Part shown: positions 43,692 through 55,400 of the stretch, in pieces | How positions within the stretch are numbered: position 1 is the stretch's first letter | Layout of the letters: the number at the start of each line of letters is the position of its first letter | Origin: Zoroaster sp. YZ-2022 | Taxonomy: Eukaryota > Echinodermata > Asteroidea > Forcipulatida > Zoroasteridae | NCBI GenBank assembly: GCA_029582265.1 | Contig: CM055823.1 | Location: 5,270,001-5,334,000, forward strand | Length of the DNA stretch: 64,000 nucleotides | Direction of reading: 5' to 3' | Made by a program: the position numbers and the translations under genes | The notes under the pieces: generated by a model | Database searches by the model: none | What the model saw: the letters and a program-made list of their open reading frames with translations, nothing else | What the model was told of the DNA's origin: nothing

Positions 43692-44086
43692 ACTAACCCT
43701 AACCCCTAGGTATTCTGGATAGGAACCTTCCTGAATCCTCCAAAATCCATCAGTGCACTTTTGGAAACATGCCCTTATCTTCAAAATGCACCATGCATTT
43801 TCATTGATCTTTCATATTCAGCACTTATGGCCTGTACTTCTTGCCAGGGCCCAATTTCATGGTGCTGCTTACCACAGAATTCTGCGCTTACGGCGCCATA
43901 AAAAGCGTGTGATTCTATGTGCCGTAAGCGCAGAATTCCGCAGTAAGCAGTGCCATGAAATTGGGCCCAGGTAGTAATTTTGCCCCCATTTGAAGAGGTG
44001 AAAGTACCAGTTTCCAACAGTGCTGAATTTTTCCCAAAAAGTGCCCCTTGGAGGATTTTGCAAGATTTGGGGTGTTTAGAGTTAAT
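43692..44086. repeat. CCCTAACC-ended MITE with nested hairpin
   Basis: From ACTAACCCTAACCCCTAGG to GTTTAGAGTTAA, with CCTGAATCCTCCAAAATCC words. It is the reverse of the 29618-29815 element (GCATGTTTCCAAAAGTGCAC, CTTGCCAGGTAGTAAT shared). It is interrupted at 43859-43966. Confidence 0.6.
43859..43966. mobile_element. 108-bp hairpin MITE with CCAGG target duplication
   Basis: The arms GCCCAATTTCATGG and GCTTACGGC (with CAGAATTC) are inverted along nearly the whole element. CCAGG flanks both sides (43854-43858 and 43967-43971). The related element near 29690 has the empty site, CTTGCCAGGTAGTAAT in reverse. Confidence 0.8.
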
Positions 44087-44398
44087 CATTTTTGTGACAG
44101 CTTTTGTTTGGCAAAATAGTCAACAGTTTTAATTGTATATTCTTGTGCACACATGTACCTGACAAAACTTGCTGACATTACCACAACTTCACAAAATTCC
44201 CTAGTTAGTCCTGGGGATTTCCAGGAGGGGAGGGGAGTAGTGAGGTGTGGTGAGGTGTGCGGGGGAAGAAAGTGGTCAGGTGGGCGGAAGAAGGAATTTG
44301 TCAGGTGGGAGGGGGATGGAAAGGGGTAGGGGTGTAGGTGGTGTAGAGAACAAATCGGGCTGTGGAATGCGATTGTGAGGACATTCGATAGCGTTGTA

Positions 44399-44940
44399 TA
44401 AGAGTAGAGACTGTTTGCAGTGACACAATGTGAAATAATCTCTCTTTGAGCAGTAATGAAAACAACTGGTGGTTACAACTTGACGTTTCGATCAGAATGC
44501 TCTGATCGTCTTCAGTTGTTCAAATTAAAATGAATTCAATCTCTGTGCCTTGAATACTAAGTGACAATAATGTTAATTAGGAGTCATGATAAATTGATAA
44601 TACGTGGTACATTTACAATGTATGTACATGTACAGGTACGTAACAAAGGACACCTGTCGCAAAACTGGCCTCAACCTGGTGGAACGACCCATCTGCTAAG
44701 CAAAATTGAGTTGAGAACCTGCCATAAGCAATTTGGTTGTTTAAACCTGTTTTTTCTAAGCGAAACTTTTTTTGTGCTCGGCTAATTTGTGCACATATCA
44801 GTTCTATGAAATCAGATTCTGAACATACATGTATCAAACACAATGTGATTGGAAGGAATTCAGTATGTGAGATTTTTTTCACATGGCATGACCGCAGTCA
44901 GTCTTTACTTATCCTTTTCACCATGCAAAGCTAAAAATCT
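44399..44940. repeat. Foldback element, diverged copy with unrelated interior
   Basis: The left end (TGCAGTGACACAATGTGAAA, GTTACAACTTGACGTTTCG, GATCAGAATGCTCTGATCG) and right end (TCACATGGCATGACCGCAG, TCAGTCTTTACTTATCC) belong to the 31364-31618 family. About 350 bp of other sequence separates them. Confidence 0.5.
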
Positions 44941-44944
44941 TACG

Positions 44945-45440
44945 TGTTTTATATGATTCCTATACGCATAAATACAGGGTCGGTCTAAGATGATCACTTT
45001 TTAATCTTATTTTCCCAAAGAGCTACTTAAAATATTTTATGACTTTGAAATAATTTGTTTTGCAGATTGTTCAGAAAATTAAGTAATAAAATTAGTATAG
45101 AAAATATTATATTCAGAAAAGGTTTTGCTAAAGTACAAAGCTTGGTTGCAACAAAATTTTATTAAATATTGTTCGTAGTACAAGAATATGTATTTAAACT
45201 CACTGCACGCCATTTTCATAGCATGTCCGAGCAAATACTAATGTATGTCCAGAAATGTTAATCAGTCAATTTTATCTTTCCATAGGCACAATTATACAGT
45301 GTACATTATTTACGAATAGAATACCAGACGGTTCTAGTGAGTAACCATGGCAACTTGTAGACAAAATATTGCTAGACAAATTCTGAGTAAAGATGAGGAA
45401 CAACATTGGTAATCTAAAAAAAAAAAGAAAATAATAATTT
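44945..45440. other. Stretch with no recognised feature
   Basis: AT-rich sequence with no clear repeat, exon or RNA gene. Confidence 0.45.
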
Positions 45441-45643
45441 ATAATCAAGGTTTTACAGGAAACGTATTTGGAGTAAAGATGGTTATAGTATTGAATATCC
45501 TTTGAAATATGTCTGTCTCGGGTGTTGGAAATTTCAGTAAAATGCCATGAACTAGGTTAGTACACGAGTGACACACTTCATGTAGGTAATAGACTTCTGC
45601 AGTTCTGCTCTTGTTTGAGATATAAATTAAGACTACCTGCCAA

Positions 45644-46074
45644 ATGTGACCTGTCACCACAAAATGAGCTTAAAGTCGGAAATTTATACAATTGAGTTAT
45701 TGATATTTCTGGATTCAGTAGAACAAGAGCTTTCCAATGATATATAACACTTGGGGTTACAGCGATTTCCTCCAGACCACCAGAGGGGGATTTGCGGCTT
45801 TGTTTCTGTCTTTGTTTCCGTCTTTGTTTCAAGTTGTTTGTCAAAACACGATGTAAGTTACCAACGAAATTGGCCTGAAATTGAGGTTTTTAATTGTCTC
45901 ATCAAACTGAAAATTTGGAATTCGATATACAGGCTGTAAGGAGATTTACAAATTGCAAATATGAAAACAAAACAAGATCAGACCTCCCCGCCGATTTTTC
46001 ACTTTTCCTGCTCAACTGTAAAATGATATACATGTAGTGCGAATTTACGCTCATTTCGTTGTAACAGGTCACAT
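45644..46074. repeat. MITE, ATGTGACCTGT family, copy 2
   Basis: The ends ATGTGACCTGTCACCAC and GTTGTAACAGGTCACAT are inverted. It aligns along its length with 14536-14907 and has one CATGTA gain at 46031-46036. Confidence 0.7.
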
Positions 46075-46224
46075 ATTGGTGTCAGGGGTATGTATTTTCA
46101 GAGGTCGGTTGTTTAAATTATATCTGGATTCAACAAAAGTAAGCATATTCATAAAATAAAAATTCCCAATTTTACCAATGACGCAAATTCCCTTTAAAGG
46201 CAGGTATGTAACTTATCAGCTGAT

Positions 46225-46475
46225 TTCCTCTTTGACCGTTGACCCAAATGTGCACACAGGAGCATATTTTGACTGGTTTTTACTGTCATTTTGACCACCC
46301 TGAACAATACCAGACAATGCTTTTACCAGTCAAAAACGGTCGACTCATTTTGACCTGTAAATGTACTTATAACATGTAAGGTTTGACAGTGTTTGACTTT
46401 TAAGTGCACTGGATACCTTGGCAAGTATATCAACATTTTGACTGATTTTGACCCTTGTAGTAGTAGGAGGGTTAA
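46225..46475. mobile_element. TTAA element family A, 5' truncated
   Basis: From GACCGTTGACCCAAATGTG to TAGTAGTAGGAGGGTTAA. The left third is missing. Confidence 0.65.
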
Positions 46476-46632
46476 CAGAAAAATAAAACCAAATTCCCAT
46501 GGTTTAGTTGTCGATGATTTGTGTAGATTAACAGTAATGCATGCTATGTGAAATAACACTGGCTATTAGTTTGTCACGTGACAGATAAAGGTTCACATTA
46601 TTTTATTATCACTTTGTATTAAGGTGAAAATT

Positions 46633-46990
46633 TGGAAAGAATGTCGTATCCGACCGCCACTTTTGAGGAATTTTTTGCAACCACTAACCAGTTAAGATTT
46701 TTGGGGGTACAGAAAGTGAAAATTATCTTTAAAATACACTTTTATGATGATTTACGGAGTTTATTTCCCTTCTAAAAACACCCTCTCCTTCAGAAAATAG
46801 AAGGATCCTATTATAGTTGCCACTGCGCATGTACAATGACTGTTGGTCACTGACAGGGGAGTTGTCAAGATCAGACTGATATGACTGGGGAAGTTATTGT
46901 ATACCAAAAATGCCTGATTTTTCATGAAATAAATATTACATTATTGGTTATGAATGAGAAAAAGTGGCGGTCGGATACGGCATTCTACCC
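46633..46990. repeat. GAATGTCGTATCCGACC family MITE
   Basis: The left end GGAAAGAATGTCGTATCCG with ACCGCCACTTTT and the right end AAAAAGTGGCGGTCGG with ATACGGCATTCTACCC are the best-preserved terminal repeats of this family (about 27 bp). Confidence 0.75.
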
Positions 46991-47019
46991 GAAAATTTTA
47001 AATTTCCTTTCACAATGGG

Positions 47020-47095
47020 CTGGATGGTGCAGTCAGTTGAGAACTGGAATTGGTCTACAAAGGTCAAAGGTTCAAGACCCACTTCAGGCGATTTG
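47020..47095 (+). other. tRNA-like sequence (SINE head or tRNA pseudogene)
   Basis: A-box-like ATGGTGCAGTCAGTTGAGAAC and B-box-like AGGTTCAAGACCC are spaced as in a tRNA. No convincing acceptor stem was found. It directly precedes a MITE of the CAATTTCAT family. Confidence 0.35.
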
Positions 47096-47134
47096 TCTGT
47101 GCTCACTCCATAGAGCTGGGTCACCTATCTGGGG

Positions 47135-47285
47135 TCAATTTTGCTAAGCAATATAAAACAGATTACCAGCCAAAATGCATACATTCTGTCTGAAAGTTTA
47201 GCTGGTAACCAAAGAAATCCGCTATAAAGCAAATTTTTCTGGTAAGCAATTTTATCGGCTAAGCAGATCTGTGAAGTTGTCCCCT
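47135..47285. repeat. CAATTTCATAGAGCTGCTTAGC family element, copy 3
   Basis: GCTAAGCAATATAAAACAG, ACCAGCCAAAATGCATACA, AGCTGGTAACCAAAGAAATC and GGCTAAGCAGATCTGTGAAG in family order. Confidence 0.55.
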
Positions 47286-47933
47286 TGATTGGAAGTTTAG
47301 CGCTGACGGACTGAAGCTAGTCTATCAGCCATCTTTGTATCCCTAAGAAGCTAGGTCTGTTTGTGAGCATTATGAATTTCAATGATTTGAGCAGTATTCG
47401 TGCAGATGTGAAGCTGCAGTAACTATATCTCAAAGGTCTTGTCATTGGGTCGAATGAAACCTTAGAGCTACAAACTTTTACATATGAATTTGGGAGACCC
47501 ATTCTTTGTACACTATTCAAAATAGACTGGTTACACAGATTGATTTATATGATAAGATACCGTCTGTGTTATGGGTTCCAGACTATTGATCTTGGGTGTT
47601 TTCATAAAGGTGAGTTGTTCTATCAAAAGGAGTCAAATTTTTGGCATTTCAAATCGATTTTGGTCATTGTTGATCCACTCAAATGAGGAAATATCTAAAT
47701 GCATTCTGTGGAGAAGAAAGGCACCTCATGTTAGTATTTAAGGAGATGTTCAAAAGGAGGCAAAATTCCCCTGATTGTCTCCCAAATTTCCTTTGTAAAA
47801 GTAAGCTCTAAGCTAGGTCTGATTTGACCCAATGACAAAACCTTTGAGATACAGTTACTGCAGCTAGCAGATGTGGTTTCAAATGACGGCATGGCATAAT
47901 TGTTTACATTCTATATGTTGGTGAAATTCTTGC

Positions 47934-48243
47934 GTCGGGAGATAAACCATTGATTTAATTTTGCCCAACACCGACGTGTGTATAACACTGTATACGCTTT
48001 CCGAGTGTCTGTGAAGAAACTACACAGGCGACTCGGGCGGGATTCGAACCCATCGGGCAAGCTCGGTGGTCGAGAGGTTAAGACGTCTGCACTAGTAAGC
48101 AGGAGGTTGTGGGTTCGAATCCTGCCCGAGTTGCCTGTGTAGTTTTTTTCCACAGACACTCGGAAAGCACTGAGTATACAGTGCTATACATGTACACACG
48201 TCGGTGTAGGGCAAAATTAAATCAATGGTTTATCTACTGACGC
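47934..48243. mobile_element. Head-to-head inverted pair of Thr-like SINEs (palindrome)
   Basis: The left arm begins TTGCGTCGGGAGATAAACC and the right arm ends GGTTTATCTACTGACGCAA. Both hold GATTTAATTTTGCCC, ACCGACGTGTGTATA and TTTCCGAGTGTCTGTG in inverse order. The right arm carries the full tRNA-like head (48062-48137: AGCTCGG stem, GGTCGAGAGGTTAAGAC, GGGTTCGAATCC); the left arm lacks most of it. A related single copy is at 1255-1412. Confidence 0.7.
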
Positions 48244-48526
48244 AACTGTTGACTTGTGTGGTATTTTTGGGGATTCAAAATGGCGGTAGATGACTTTAAA
48301 CTTAATAGGCCACTCAGATGCATAAAGCAATCAAATTAGTATATAAATCAGTGGTTAACTGGTTAGATAATCCGGAGGTCAGAGGTCAAAGTCCCTCATC
48401 AGTCAATCTGTCTTTTTTTTTTCACTCCAAAAGAAAAACAACTTCAAAGTGTATGCATGCCAAAAAAATGTCATTCCAGTTGACGAACCATATTTTATCC
48501 CGAGTTATGATTACTTGTCATATAGC

Positions 48527-48755
48527 CTGAAGATCTGACGTCACGCTTTGAGCGAGAGGCGCGTGAATTATGCCAGATCCTGGCCGTGCAGCCGCCATGT
48601 TTTCCCCGATGCTGAACTTTGCCCTTGCTTGGTAGCTAGCGCTCGCATGCCTCGAAGTGTGACGTCAGATCTTCAGCACAACATGTTAACGTATCTAATG
48701 AAATCCTTTGAGTGGTGGTACGCCTGGAGCCTGTCTATATCCTTGATTGGTTACA
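48527..48755. repeat. CTGAAGATCTGACGTCA element, copy 2
   Basis: The ends CTGAAGATCTGACGTCACGC and GTGACGTCAGATCTTCAG (48659-48676) are inverted. It aligns with 655-870, including the right flank. Confidence 0.65.
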
Positions 48756-49159
48756 GATTGGGGGCCAGTCTAACTTGTCATATTGCCCGGATCATTATTA
48801 ACTTTGGACAGTTCATGATTTTAAGTGTAAAGATAATGTAAGTGTGTAGCTATACTATTTATTTTAGGGTGATGGAATTATAACTTTGTTGAATATCTTT
48901 GTTTGTGGAGGTGGTTTCTGCTATCATGGAAATGAATAAAATAAAAAAATTAATTAAAAAACAAGTTCATATACAAAATATTATTGGTTTTTGTTCTCAC
49001 CTTACCAACTTGATTGGCACCTTCACCCAGACGGTGTGCCAGGTGTCCAGGACTACACTCAAGATGTTCTGGAATTCAAGCATAAATCAGATGTCTTGGT
49101 ATGTATGATAGTTCTTTGCTATTCCTCAACTCCGTTAAAAGCCTTTCCATCACCATCCT

Positions 49160-49930
49160 TGATTACTTGAGGCCTTTTTTAGGGGCGGCCCTTCCCTTGT
49201 GAAAATGGGAGCCCTTTTCATTTGTTTTCTTCCCAAAAGGCTTTCCCTTTCCGAATTCCCTCTCCGGAGACCAAGGTCCCTTGAATTTGCACTCCTTCCA
49301 AGTGGTCCCTTACCTCTCTGATGAGGGTCTTCCCCCTCTCTGACCTTTCCTCCAAGTGGGCATTCCCTGCAAATTTGTCCCTCCCCAACCAGTAGGCCCA
49401 GAGGTTAGGTCCTTCCTTATCAGTGGCCCTCATCTGCTAGTAGCCTCCTCAGTAGACCATCCCTTCTCCCACAACAACATTATTTTTGAGAGGTCCCTCT
49501 TCTCCATTTCTATTTTTCATCTGGAATTCCTTATTTGGATAATGTTATCCACATTTTGCTTTCAACAATCCTTTTACTATTCAATATTCATACCCAGGTC
49601 ACCCCTGCTGCATTGGATGCTGAAAGAACCTTGTTGGTCACACTGTCCTTCCAGATGACCAATGACCAGAAAAGGCCTCTATTGTGAATTTCAGCAAGTT
49701 AGAATATTGTCGCTCTTCGCCGCTGCTACAAATATGGGACGTCCAACTTGTGTCAGTCGATTTCAACAAGTTGGGTTTCTGCTGGACAGCTGCATTGTTT
49801 TCCAACAGAGGCGTGGCAGGAGTACTGGTGCTGCCACCAAAATGCAGAATATGCTCCATGGTAAAGGTCAGAGGAGGAGCCCTTTGATGGCATCACTGAC
49901 GGTTTCCCCAGATTAAAAATTAAAGAAATA
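49160..49930. other. Low-repeat, C/T-rich stretch, not assigned
   Basis: Less AT-rich than its flanks (CCCTTCCCTTGTG, CCCTCTCTGACC), with moderate open frames on both strands (for example 49638-49859 minus) and an AATAAA near 49927. No known domain is recognisable, so I cannot say whether it is an exon, a non-coding transcript or an old repeat. Confidence 0.3.
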
Positions 49931-49934
49931 AAAT

Positions 49935-51500
49935 ATATAAATAGTTCCCAGCACTACACTAAAATAAAGAAGAAACAATACTCCATTTGTTGGTTGTTTC
50001 TTGGTTTTTCCTAAACAGGGTGCAACAGATTATAAAAACATTCTCAAAATTTATTTTAGGGTGATCTTCAAATTAATTGTTAACAGAATTATGCATGGTG
50101 AAATTAGTGTAAAATGGTAAAATTAGTAAAAATTTAGTGTCTATATTATTTGGCAAAACCTTGTTTATTAATCTTTCCCAATGAGACACATTTATTTCTT
50201 ATGCCTAAGGTTTACTTGTACTGTGAAGACAGTCTGTAATATTCATGGTTTACATATTGAATATTCAGTGTCTATATTTTGAATATTATCTATCTACCTA
50301 ATATTCATTGTTTAATTATTGATATTAATTGTCTATATTTTGAATATTCATAATCTGTTAGACAAATATTTATTGCCAGAGCAATATTGGTGGTTTACAT
50401 TATTTACCAGTGTGTCAATACAGATGTTTATATTTATGAAATACTATGAACGATCCGTCCATTATCTTAATATAAAATAATAATAATTTATAAAGAAGAC
50501 TTGAACTGTAAGAAACATTTGATAGTATAGTGTAGGAATAAATCAAATATGCCTTGAAATGTTTGTTTTTATGGAAAGGGAAGTTAGAACAATTTGGTTA
50601 TGTATGGTCGTATCAAACCTCTAATTTTCAAGAAATATTTAATAAAAAGTGACCTGTGAAAGTTTTATCACAATAGGAAAAGCACTTCAGTCTTTAGATA
50701 TAATTATTTTTCCTCAAACTTTACACCAAGTAAGTTTTTAAATAATAATTTGTCAATTTGATAATTATGTAATTACCAAAGTTGTACCTTCCCTTATAAT
50801 CATAGTTTAGTGCCTTAAAAGTGTACGTATTTTACTGGTACTATCGAAAGTGCCTTGAAATGTTTAGATTTGATAAATTTATGCCTTGAAATGTTTATTT
50901 CACTTGAAGAAACCAAGTTTTTATTTGCAAGATATACATGTAAATCTGTGAAATTGGACAATCATTATAATGTGTTGAATTAACTTTTACTAATAAAGCT
51001 CTGAATTTTAACTAATTGCGATTATCTGTGAGTAAACCAGAGTGTCATTAGCCTATGTGCAGTAAATAAGTAAATACTTAATATACATTTACTATAAGAA
51101 CGCTTGGTAACTTTAGAACTTGGGAATCATATTTTTAGGCACTGAAATATTGATAACCATTGTATTTATAAATGTTGGCAAAGTAATAGGTAGTTCAATT
51201 TTATGCAAAGACTCCAACAACGTTGTCAATACATCGCAATATTGTGACCATGTAAAGACAAATTAATGTCCCAAAATTGTTTCAGAATTGCATCAAACTT
51301 TTTCAATCAAATAGTAGGCCTACATTTTACAAAATATATTCCCCAAAATACGTTTTATTTGTTTGGCGTTACCAATTAGATGTAACCAATATTAACAATT
51401 TAAGTACTTTTTTAAATTAATATAAATTCTGTAACATATGGGGAATGATTTTGCACCTTTAAGGCTGTATTTTGATACCCTAAATAACATTTGTAACAAT
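49935..51500. other. AT-rich intergenic stretch
   Basis: No exon, inverted repeat or RNA gene recognised. Low-complexity AT-rich DNA between MOB2 and the third gene. Confidence 0.5.
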
Positions 51501-51559
51501 GAATAATTCATGATATTTTATTGCCATCCTATACAAAACTAAAAACAAATCACGCGGCA

Positions 51560-51744
51560 ACAGCATTGCACATGCGCACGTGTTTGACAGTTTGATAAAC
51601 TCTTCGATGAGGGCGTTTTAGTTTCGACTGGTTCCGGCTTCCTTGTCTACATGCATGGTACGCAGCTAGTCAAGTCACTCGACCGCAGGACCACGTGATT
51701 TGTGCGCATTTTATGCAAACTAGAAAACCGCCACGAGTGAACAG
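51560..51744 (+). promoter_or_regulatory. Presumed promoter and non-coding first exon of gene 3
   Basis: The sequence becomes markedly richer in CG dinucleotides (CACATGCGCACGTG, CGACCGCAGGACCACGTG) and ends in ACGAGTGAACAG followed by the strong donor GTAAGT at 51745. An acceptor TTGACGTACCCAG at 52265-52277 could lead to the start-codon exon. The transcription start is not visible. Confidence 0.45.
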
Positions 51745-52340
51745 GTAAGTCGTCGACGTCGTTATGTTATCAATCGATAAACATCAAAAAAATAAGTAAA
51801 CGACAAGTAAAAATATCAAATTCTCACTAATTAGTAAGTATTAGTAATTCGTTAGTGTTGAAAATAAGACAAATATTCAGTCTAGAATTGTTTTATATAT
51901 CTAAAATCGAATAAGGTTGCCTGCTTCAAAAATAATGTGTTGTGTAACGTAGATGGCCACTTACCGCAGCCATACGGCCTCCTAACGATTTTATTTTGTC
52001 AAAAACATTTCGGTCTAAAACATGTAAATTCATTGTTATTCCCTGGCTAATAAAAGGCTCGTGAGCAGGTTATAATAACGAACCTTTATGCTGGTTTTGC
52101 CGGTTTTAAAATGGGGGTGGGGGAGGGGGTGAATAAGTAGGTATGTGCGTATCCCACGCATTGTCGCAAATCTTTTCGGCCGCGGCCTCAATCTCGGGTT
52201 GAATCGCCGTGGCGAAGACACCGTGGAGATAGCGCTTTGTAACGTTTCGCTGAGGCCGTTCTTTTTGACGTACCCAGGAGATTTTTTTTCGAAGACGTAG
52301 ATCAAATATTCTACTTCAACCTCGTTCTCAAATTTTCTGA

Positions 52341-52425
52341 ATGCGGCATCTAGAAGTTTCCAAAAAATATTCTCGAAATTTGGGTTCGCTCTTGCTCATC
52401 AAAACCATCGACGATTTACCAAAAG
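52341..52425 (+). CDS. Gene 3 start-codon exon
   Basis: 85 nt from an ATG with an upstream in-frame stop to a consensus donor AAAAG|GTGAGT. 28 codons plus one base. Basic N-terminus, then a short hydrophobic run SLLLI. Confidence 0.5.
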
Positions 52426-55400
52426 GTGAGTAATATCACTTATCAAACCACAAATATCATTTTTCTATACTTGTTTTCTACCTCTTGGCCAATTTTGACG
52501 GCAATTGAACGTCTCCCAGTTATGTTTTTTGGACTCCCCAAACATCGATGTCAACCAAAGATTGTATTGCGCCGCGTTCAGCGCGCTATAGACCTACCAA
52601 TTTTCAGTCCGATAAATCGTCCGTTTAAACCTAATAAGTAATATACATCGGCGTAACACAATATTAAATATTAGTTTTCATGAACTTATTTCATTTTTTT
52701 CTTATTTCCAGTCCAATATCATTTATTGTTTTTTATAATGTTTAATTAAATCAGGGATAAGAATTTCTCGCCGATTTCAGTATAAATATTAAAAATTCTC
52801 AGATTTGAGTGATTTTTTTTCTCTATTTTTTAAAATCTATTTTCATTATTTTGTTTTATATTTCCAGTCCAATATAATTTATAAATTGTTTTAATATTAA
52901 ATTAAATCAGGGATGAGAGGCTTTCGAAGATTTTAGTGTAAAAATATGAAAACAATCCTCAGATTTGAGTAATTTTATTTTTTTCATAATTTTTGTAATT
53001 TTTTTAAAATTTTTTTTAACACATTTTTTTTGTATTTCTTATTTGTAAATCAGCACTACAAAACAAACTAATCATTGAATTAGCCTGGAAATAGGTTATT
53101 ATTCTTCCTCTTTTCCCAAGCATTCCAGTGATACCAACCTTTTGAAAATCGGACAAGAATTAAGAAAGTTATGATATGGAATCCGAGAAAATCTAGGAAA
53201 CGGGTCACAAGTCAAATTTACATTTCTTTTGTTTTTCCTTATAAAATAATTGCCATTTACGGGCCTAAAATTGCCGGATTCAACATGTCATAACTTCCTT
53301 ATTTTTGGTCACAGGAAGATGATCCTTATATCATTGTAATCGTCTATTCAAGACCTTGACAATGATACCAGTTGTATTGGAATCTGTTGATTGTGAAAAT
53401 TTTTGTCACATAGCTAGAATAAGCAGGCATATGTGGAAACGTAGGCCTACATATTATGTGGGAAAGGGTAGAATGTCATATGTGACCGGCTCCACAAAAA
53501 TGGGTCTTATGGGACAAAATTAAAAAATTTAGTTACATACATAGCTGAATTGGTTACATTATAAGCTTTAATTTGGTGTAGGTTTGAACCCTGGGCTGTG
53601 ACATTTTGTATTCTGGAGATATACTGAATTTTGCATATTCATATTGTACAAATTAACGGAAGTGCCTTCAGAGATGCAGCCCTTTAAACACAGCAAGTGG
53701 AAAAAGAAATGACCTAAGAAGAAACTCTCTTGAATGCCCATAGCAACAGTTATGTTCCTTTTGAGCTCCTTTACTACTTTAGGAATGCTTGTGCAATATA
53801 AATTTGAATTATCAAGCATCTTGAAGAATTTTTTTCAAATATTTTTGCTAATTTGCATAATGTGTAAAATTTAAACTGTTGTTTTTTCATCTTTACTCAT
53901 CAATAATAATATTTCTGTAAATTATGAAAGTATTGATATAATAGAAGCCAATAAACCAAAAAAAAATAAAATCACGTTGTGAATTTTTTTTCACCCTCTC
54001 CACATAAAACAGCCCTTTACGGGTAATAGCATAGCGTCCAATAATACCCTTTTTCGCAGAGTGGGTCACATATCCGGCCGCCGACATTCTCATTCAGTAT
54101 AACCAATAATGTAATATTATATTGCTGACCTAGTAAGCACTGGTGTAAATCCGTGATGAAAAGTGGAGGGGGGATGATTTTGAAATTCGGGTGCATGGTA
54201 TAATCCGGAAAGAATGTTGTATCCGACTGCCACTTTTTAAGGGGTTTTGTGGAATTGGTTTGCAACCATTAACCAGTTTAAAAAAATGATTCTATCGATT
54301 TTTGGGGTACAGAAAGTGAGAACTATGTTTAAAATCCACTTTTATAATGGTTTTTAGACTTTAAATTCCCTTCTAAAAACACCCTCCCCTTCAGAAAATA
54401 GAACAATCCTATTATAGTTGCCACTGCGCATGTACAATGACTGTGTTGGTCACTAACACTAACAGGGCAGTTGACAAGATCATCAGACTGACATGACTGA
54501 GAAAGTCATTTTACCAAAAATGCCAGATTTTTTTCATGAAATAATTTGAATAATTTGAAGTGTATGTCAATCATCATCATCATCTAATTTCCTCCACCTT
54601 ACTGGGTAGGTGAGATTACATTATTGGTTATATTGAATGAGAAAAACCGGTGGTCAGATACGACATTCCCCCCCCCCCCCCCGCACACAGGGATATTTTG
54701 GACTGGTTTTTACTTTCATTTTGACCACTCAACAATACAAGATAATGCTTTTACCAGTCAAAAACGGTCGACTCATTTTGACCTGTAAATTCATTTCATT
54801 CATTTATTAACACATATTCCAATGTTGACAATAAGAATGTTGTTACAAATAATTACACAATATCAAGAGGTCCTACAATATGCAAAGACAAAATTAGTAA
54901 CATGAAAAGACTAATTATGAGAGAAAAGCTTGTCAACATTGAGGAAAAGAAGAAGCCGGGGCTTTTATTCCTTTCCCTACCCCCACCCCGCCCCTTACCC
55001 CCACCCCTCCCCTTACCCCCACCCATCCCCTTAATTACAAAATGACAAAGTTACTGGACAAATACAGAAGACTACATTCAACAAACATTGGCAGGAGATC
55101 AGACCAAATAATAAGTCAATTAAATAGCATCATTGAGCAACTTAAATTTAAGTTTTTTTGTAAACGTTTTAAGAGAGCGAGACTGTTTGACATCATCAGC
55201 CAGACTGTTCCAGAATTTAATTCCACATTGTTGGGGACTATTTTTAAATAAAGAGGTACGATTAAAATGTTGATACAAATGTTTCCTGGATGAGCTTCTG
55301 GTTACGTGACAGTGAACATCTGAAGTTAAAATAAACGATTGTTGAAAGCAAGGGGGTAATAAATTGTTCATTTGTTTGTACATAAATTTGCCAAGATTAA

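Noticed and set aside
48062..48137. tRNA-Thr gene
   Set aside because: Good acceptor and T arms, but the anticodon loop looks 8 nt long and the same sequence with its body is dispersed (1255-1412), so it is a SINE head.
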